Positions 61,419-64,000 of a DNA stretch of 64,000 nt are shown here, in pieces (position 1 is the stretch's first letter; each line of letters starts with the position of its first letter). Below the pieces are notes generated by a model. It was given only the letters and a program-made list of their open reading frames with translations. It did no database searches and was not told the DNA's origin. The position numbers and the translations under genes were made by a program. This DNA is from Ectothiorhodospiraceae bacterium WFHF3C12. GTDB taxonomy: Bacteria; Pseudomonadota; Gammaproteobacteria; Nitrococcales; Nitrococcaceae. Location of the stretch: the NCBI GenBank assembly GCA_013519935.1, contig JACDUA010000002.1:99949-163948 (forward strand), read 5' to 3'.

Positions 61419-62186
61419 ATGAATCTCTTCGATCTCAGCGGTAACTGCACCATCGTAACCGGTGCCGGGCGCGGCATCGGGCGCGCCCTGGCCACGGGCT
61501 TCGCCGAGGCGGGCAGTGATCTGGTGGTATGCAGCCGAACCCAGTCCGAGCTGGACGAGTTGGCCGGCGAGCTGGCCGGGCGCGGGGTCCGGGTGCTGCC
61601 TGTCGCCTGCGACGTCACCGATCAGGCCAGTGTCCAGGCCATGACCGACAGCGCCGTGGCGCATTTCGGCCGGGTAGACGTGCTGATCAACAATGCGGGA
61701 ATGACCACCAAGAAGCCGGCGGAGGACTACACCCCCGAGGACTGGCAGCGGATCATCGCCGTAAACCTGACCGGGGTCTTTTTCGTCGCCCAGGCCGTGG
61801 GCCGCCACATGATCCGGGAAGAGGGCGGCCGCATCATCAATATTTCGTCCATCGCGGCCCAGACGGCCATCACCGGCTCCGTGGCCTACTGCGCCAGCAA
61901 GGGCGGGGTCGACATGGTAACGCGGGTCCTGGCGGCCGAATGGGCCCAGCACGGCATCCGGGTCAACGGCCTGGCGCCGGCTTACACCGAAACCCCCCTG
62001 GTACAGGCCATTACCGAGCAGCGCAGCGATTTTGCCGACCGTGTGAAGGCGAGGACGCCGCTGGGGCGCATGGCCCGTCCGGAGGAGATGGTGGGTACGG
62101 CCATTTACCTGGCCTCGGAGGCGTCGAGCTACGTCACCGGCGAGACCGTCCACGTGGACGGCGGGTGGACGGCGCTGGGCTTCTGA
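61419..62186 (+). CDS. SDR family oxidoreductase
   Basis: A 255-residue classical SDR, close in pattern to gluconate 5-dehydrogenase/3-oxoacyl-ACP reductase types: 'CTIVTGAGRGIGRALATGFA', 'INNAGMTTKKPAEDY', catalytic Ser in 'INISSIAAQTAITG', Tyr-x3-Lys in 'AYCASKGGVDM', and 'YVTGETVHVDGGW'. GGGAGGGGG precedes ATG 61419. It lies 222 bases beyond the hydrolase; membership of the P450 operon is possible but not shown. Confidence 0.9.
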   Translation: MNLFDLSGNCTIVTGAGRGIGRALATGFAEAGSDLVVCSRTQSELDELAGELAGRGVRVLPVACDVTDQASVQAMTDSAVAHFGRVDVLINNAGMTTKKPAEDYTPEDWQRIIAVNLTGVFFVAQAVGRHMIREEGGRIINISSIAAQTAITGSVAYCASKGGVDMVTRVLAAEWAQHGIRVNGLAPAYTETPLVQAITEQRSDFADRVKARTPLGRMARPEEMVGTAIYLASEASSYVTGETVHVDGGWTALGF

Positions 62187-62195
62187 CGGCGCCGG

Positions 62196-62525
62196 TCATT
62201 CCACGGGACGCCCCCGGTACATCTTGCGGGAGGTCCCGGCGGACGCCCGTTCCGTCGGTGACGTTTCCGGGTCGTCGGCGATCGCCCGCCCGCGGTAGAC
62301 CCGGGGCGAAGCGGCGGGCGCGGCCGCCCGCTCGGATTCAGGCAGCATTTCGCGCAGGCGTGCCGCGAGCCGTTTCACCTGTTCGTCGGCACTGCAGTCG
62401 GCATAGGCAAGTAGTTGTTCCACCAGGTCCGGCTCGGTCAGTCTGGGGGCGTTCCCCCGTTCATTGCGCATGCGCTGGCGCATCTGCATGGCAATGTTGA
62501 CCGTTTCCCGGGACAGGATGTGCAT
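62196..62525 (-). CDS. Hypothetical protein with paired YRGR motifs
   Basis: A 109-residue protein. The N-terminal half is helical ('ETVNIAMQMRQRMRNERG', 'LVEQLLAYADCSADEQVKRL'). The C-terminal half has two copies of a short motif, 'RVYRGRAIADD' and 'KMYRGRPVE' at the very end, separated by a Ser/Thr/Ala-rich linker. GGAG lies 6 bases before ATG 62525. I do not recognise a family. Confidence 0.55.
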   Translation of the reverse strand: MHILSRETVNIAMQMRQRMRNERGNAPRLTEPDLVEQLLAYADCSADEQVKRLAARLREMLPESERAAAPAASPRVYRGRAIADDPETSPTERASAGTSRKMYRGRPVE

Positions 62526-62956
62526 TGCATTCTCCGTGGCCAGTGCCCACAGAGCATTGCAAATTGAGTGCCACTGACGCGGCTTTCCGGCCCGCGAGAT
62601 CCCGGAGGGCCGGTCCGGCGGGTTTTTTCGGGAACGAGTGCGTGGGTCGTCCCGTTCCGCCGCGACGGATGCAGCGGGGAGACTGCACCATGACGGTGCC
62701 GGCGGTGCGGCAACGCGGCGCATTGACCTGCACCCGTGCAGCGGCCACATTCGGTCGAACATGGCACACGGCATCATGGGGGAAATGACAGATGAAGCCC
62801 GACACGTTCAGCACCGACTGTGGCCACGGGGCACCGGGTGTTCTGCTCAAGCGTGGACGGTTACCGCGGCGGAGTGAGCGCCCCGCGCTGGAAAGCGAAG
62901 CCCCGGGCCGACACGCCATCGGATTCGGTCGGGACTGACCCTCGGACACTGCCGCG
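62526..62956. other. Intergenic region, no gene seen
   Basis: No frame with a ribosome binding site and plausible composition was found in either strand. The divergent promoters of the flanking genes are expected here. Confidence 0.35.
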
Positions 62957-64000
62957 ATGCCGACGGCGAAGCCAATGAGGCAGACCAAGCAACACACCGA
63001 TGAGCTTGTGGCCGCGCTATCCCGCCCCGGGAGCTACCCGGAACGGACCGGCAGCGTCGGCGTCAGGGAAACCCATATGTCCTGGGTTTTCCTCACCGAC
63101 AGCCACGCGTACAAGCTCAAGAAGCCGCTTCACTACAGTTATCTGGACTTCCGCAGTGCCGATGCCCGGCGGCTCAACTGCGAGCGCGAGGTGCGGCTCA
63201 ACCGCCGGTTCACCACCGGCGTCTACCAGGGCGTGGCAGCCGTTCGGCTGGCCACGGCGGGGCGCGCGGTGATCGGTCCGCCAACGCCCTCGGCCGCGGA
63301 CTGGCTGGTGGTCATGCGCCGGCTGGACGAACGGGAGACGCTCGAGGCGCGGCTGGCGGACGGCACGGTAACGGCGGACGACCTGGCGGGCCCCATGGCG
63401 CTGCTGCTGCGCGGCTATGACTGTCGGCCCCGGCCTTCCATCCCCGCCTTCGAGTACGTCAACCGGCTATGGCGCAGCGCCGGCGGCGACGCATCGGAGC
63501 TCTGCCGCCCGCTCTTCGGGCTCGATGCGCGGGTTGTCGAGGCCATCCGTCGGGATATACACCATTACCTGGCCCGCAATGCCGACGTTGTCGCCGGACG
63601 CGTCAGGCGGAAATGCCTGGTGGAGGGGCATGGCGACCTGCGGCCGGAACACGTCTATCTGGGCGAGACGCCGCGCATCGTCGACTGCCTGGAGTTCGAC
63701 CGCCGCCTGCGGTTGCTGGACCCGGTGGACGAGCTCTCCTGCCTCGGCCTGCACAGTGAACGCCTCGGCGGGGCGTGGGTCCCCGGCACCCTGCTCGAGC
63801 ACTACGTCGATCAGACGGGTGACCAGCCGCCCGCGGGGCTGGCGGCCCTGTACACCGCGTGCCGCGGGTTGCTCTGGGCCAAGCTCGCGATCTGGCACCT
63901 GGAGCGCTCGCCGACGGATGGCCGGCGCTGGCAGGAGAAGGCCGAGCACTACCTGTCCATCGCCGCCCGTGAGGCCAGGGCCGCGGCCGCGACGGCCTGA
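62957..64000 (+). CDS. Aminoglycoside phosphotransferase (kinase-fold) family protein
   Basis: A 347-residue kinase-fold protein ending exactly at the window edge with TGA. 'HMSWVFLTDSHAYKLKKPLH' contains the nucleotide-binding Lys ('AYKLKKP'). 'LVEGHGDLRPEHVYLGETPR' is the catalytic loop (HGDLRPEH) and 'IVDCLEFDRRLRLLDPVDEL' the Mg2+-binding Asp region. The family is often fused to a P-loop kinase domain; this copy stops before it. It is thus a stand-alone phosphotransferase of unknown substrate, and drug resistance should not be assumed. Start ATG 62957 or ATG 62975. Confidence 0.85.
   Translation: MPTAKPMRQTKQHTDELVAALSRPGSYPERTGSVGVRETHMSWVFLTDSHAYKLKKPLHYSYLDFRSADARRLNCEREVRLNRRFTTGVYQGVAAVRLATAGRAVIGPPTPSAADWLVVMRRLDERETLEARLADGTVTADDLAGPMALLLRGYDCRPRPSIPAFEYVNRLWRSAGGDASELCRPLFGLDARVVEAIRRDIHHYLARNADVVAGRVRRKCLVEGHGDLRPEHVYLGETPRIVDCLEFDRRLRLLDPVDELSCLGLHSERLGGAWVPGTLLEHYVDQTGDQPPAGLAALYTACRGLLWAKLAIWHLERSPTDGRRWQEKAEHYLSIAAREARAAAATA

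Noticed and set aside
62957..64000. Aminoglycoside resistance gene
   Set aside because: The kinase fold is shared by many housekeeping phosphotransferases; the sequence resembles the uncharacterised group usually fused to a P-loop kinase, not known resistance enzymes.
1..64000. tRNA, rRNA, prophage, insertion sequence or integrase genes
   Set aside because: None was recognised on reading both strands; a covariance-model search would be needed to exclude small RNAs.

Overview
The window is a GC-rich, densely packed chromosomal segment, most likely from a gammaproteobacterium (an Ectothiorhodospiraceae/Halomonas-like, environmental and perhaps halophilic lineage is my guess). SlyX, a GGEEF diguanylate cyclase, an Slt transglycosylase, PiuC, NnrU, AidB, FadE and AhpCF all fit a Gram-negative proteobacterium. 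There are no rRNA, tRNA, phage or insertion-sequence genes. The organisation is a patchwork of one- to three-gene units with many divergent or convergent pairs.

Left part (1-16 kb): a TetR regulator and aidB diverge from a truncated acyl-CoA dehydrogenase. They are followed by redox and detoxification genes (quinone oxidoreductase, two aldo/keto reductases, dienelactone hydrolase, glyoxalase I), a BLUF blue-light sensor, a short core-MetE methionine synthase, a FadE behind a perfect palindrome, and a chemoreceptor.

Middle (16-32 kb): a tandem array of about 99-bp repeats precedes ahpF-ahpC. Then come small metal-binding proteins, a secreted/membrane DUF6152-DUF6644 pair, a NYN nuclease, a second REP-like cluster, and a dmdC-like dehydrogenase next to an acuI-like reductase. 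A diguanylate cyclase, a small membrane gene with a good Fur box, and a DUF4397 lipoprotein end this section.

32-49 kb: transporters, an unusual receiver-transmembrane-periplasmic protein, a fused SpmA-SpmB protein, a probable iron-regulated divergent pair (Gly-Gly-Glu-rich secreted protein and PiuC) and an Omp85 barrel. Next is the most striking locus: a stand-alone, catalytically degenerate PheS-like protein. Its 5' leader encodes a 25-residue peptide with a Tyr-Trp-Phe-Trp-Phe run, and has a strong intrinsic terminator and a perfect 12-bp antiterminator pairing. This is the layout of classical ribosome-mediated attenuation. An AT-rich island and a Calx-beta lipoprotein follow.

49-64 kb: an AEC transporter, then an overlapping pair of an alpha/beta hydrolase and an SDR-fold protein that carries every diagnostic halohydrin dehalogenase motif. 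After Slt comes a TetR gene divergent from a self-sufficient CYP102-type P450-reductase fusion across a 10-bp inverted repeat (reminiscent of BM3R1/P450 BM3), followed by a membrane-anchored hydrolase, a gene remnant and an SDR. Overall the window is rich in lipid, epoxide and aldehyde metabolism and in peroxide and iron homeostasis.
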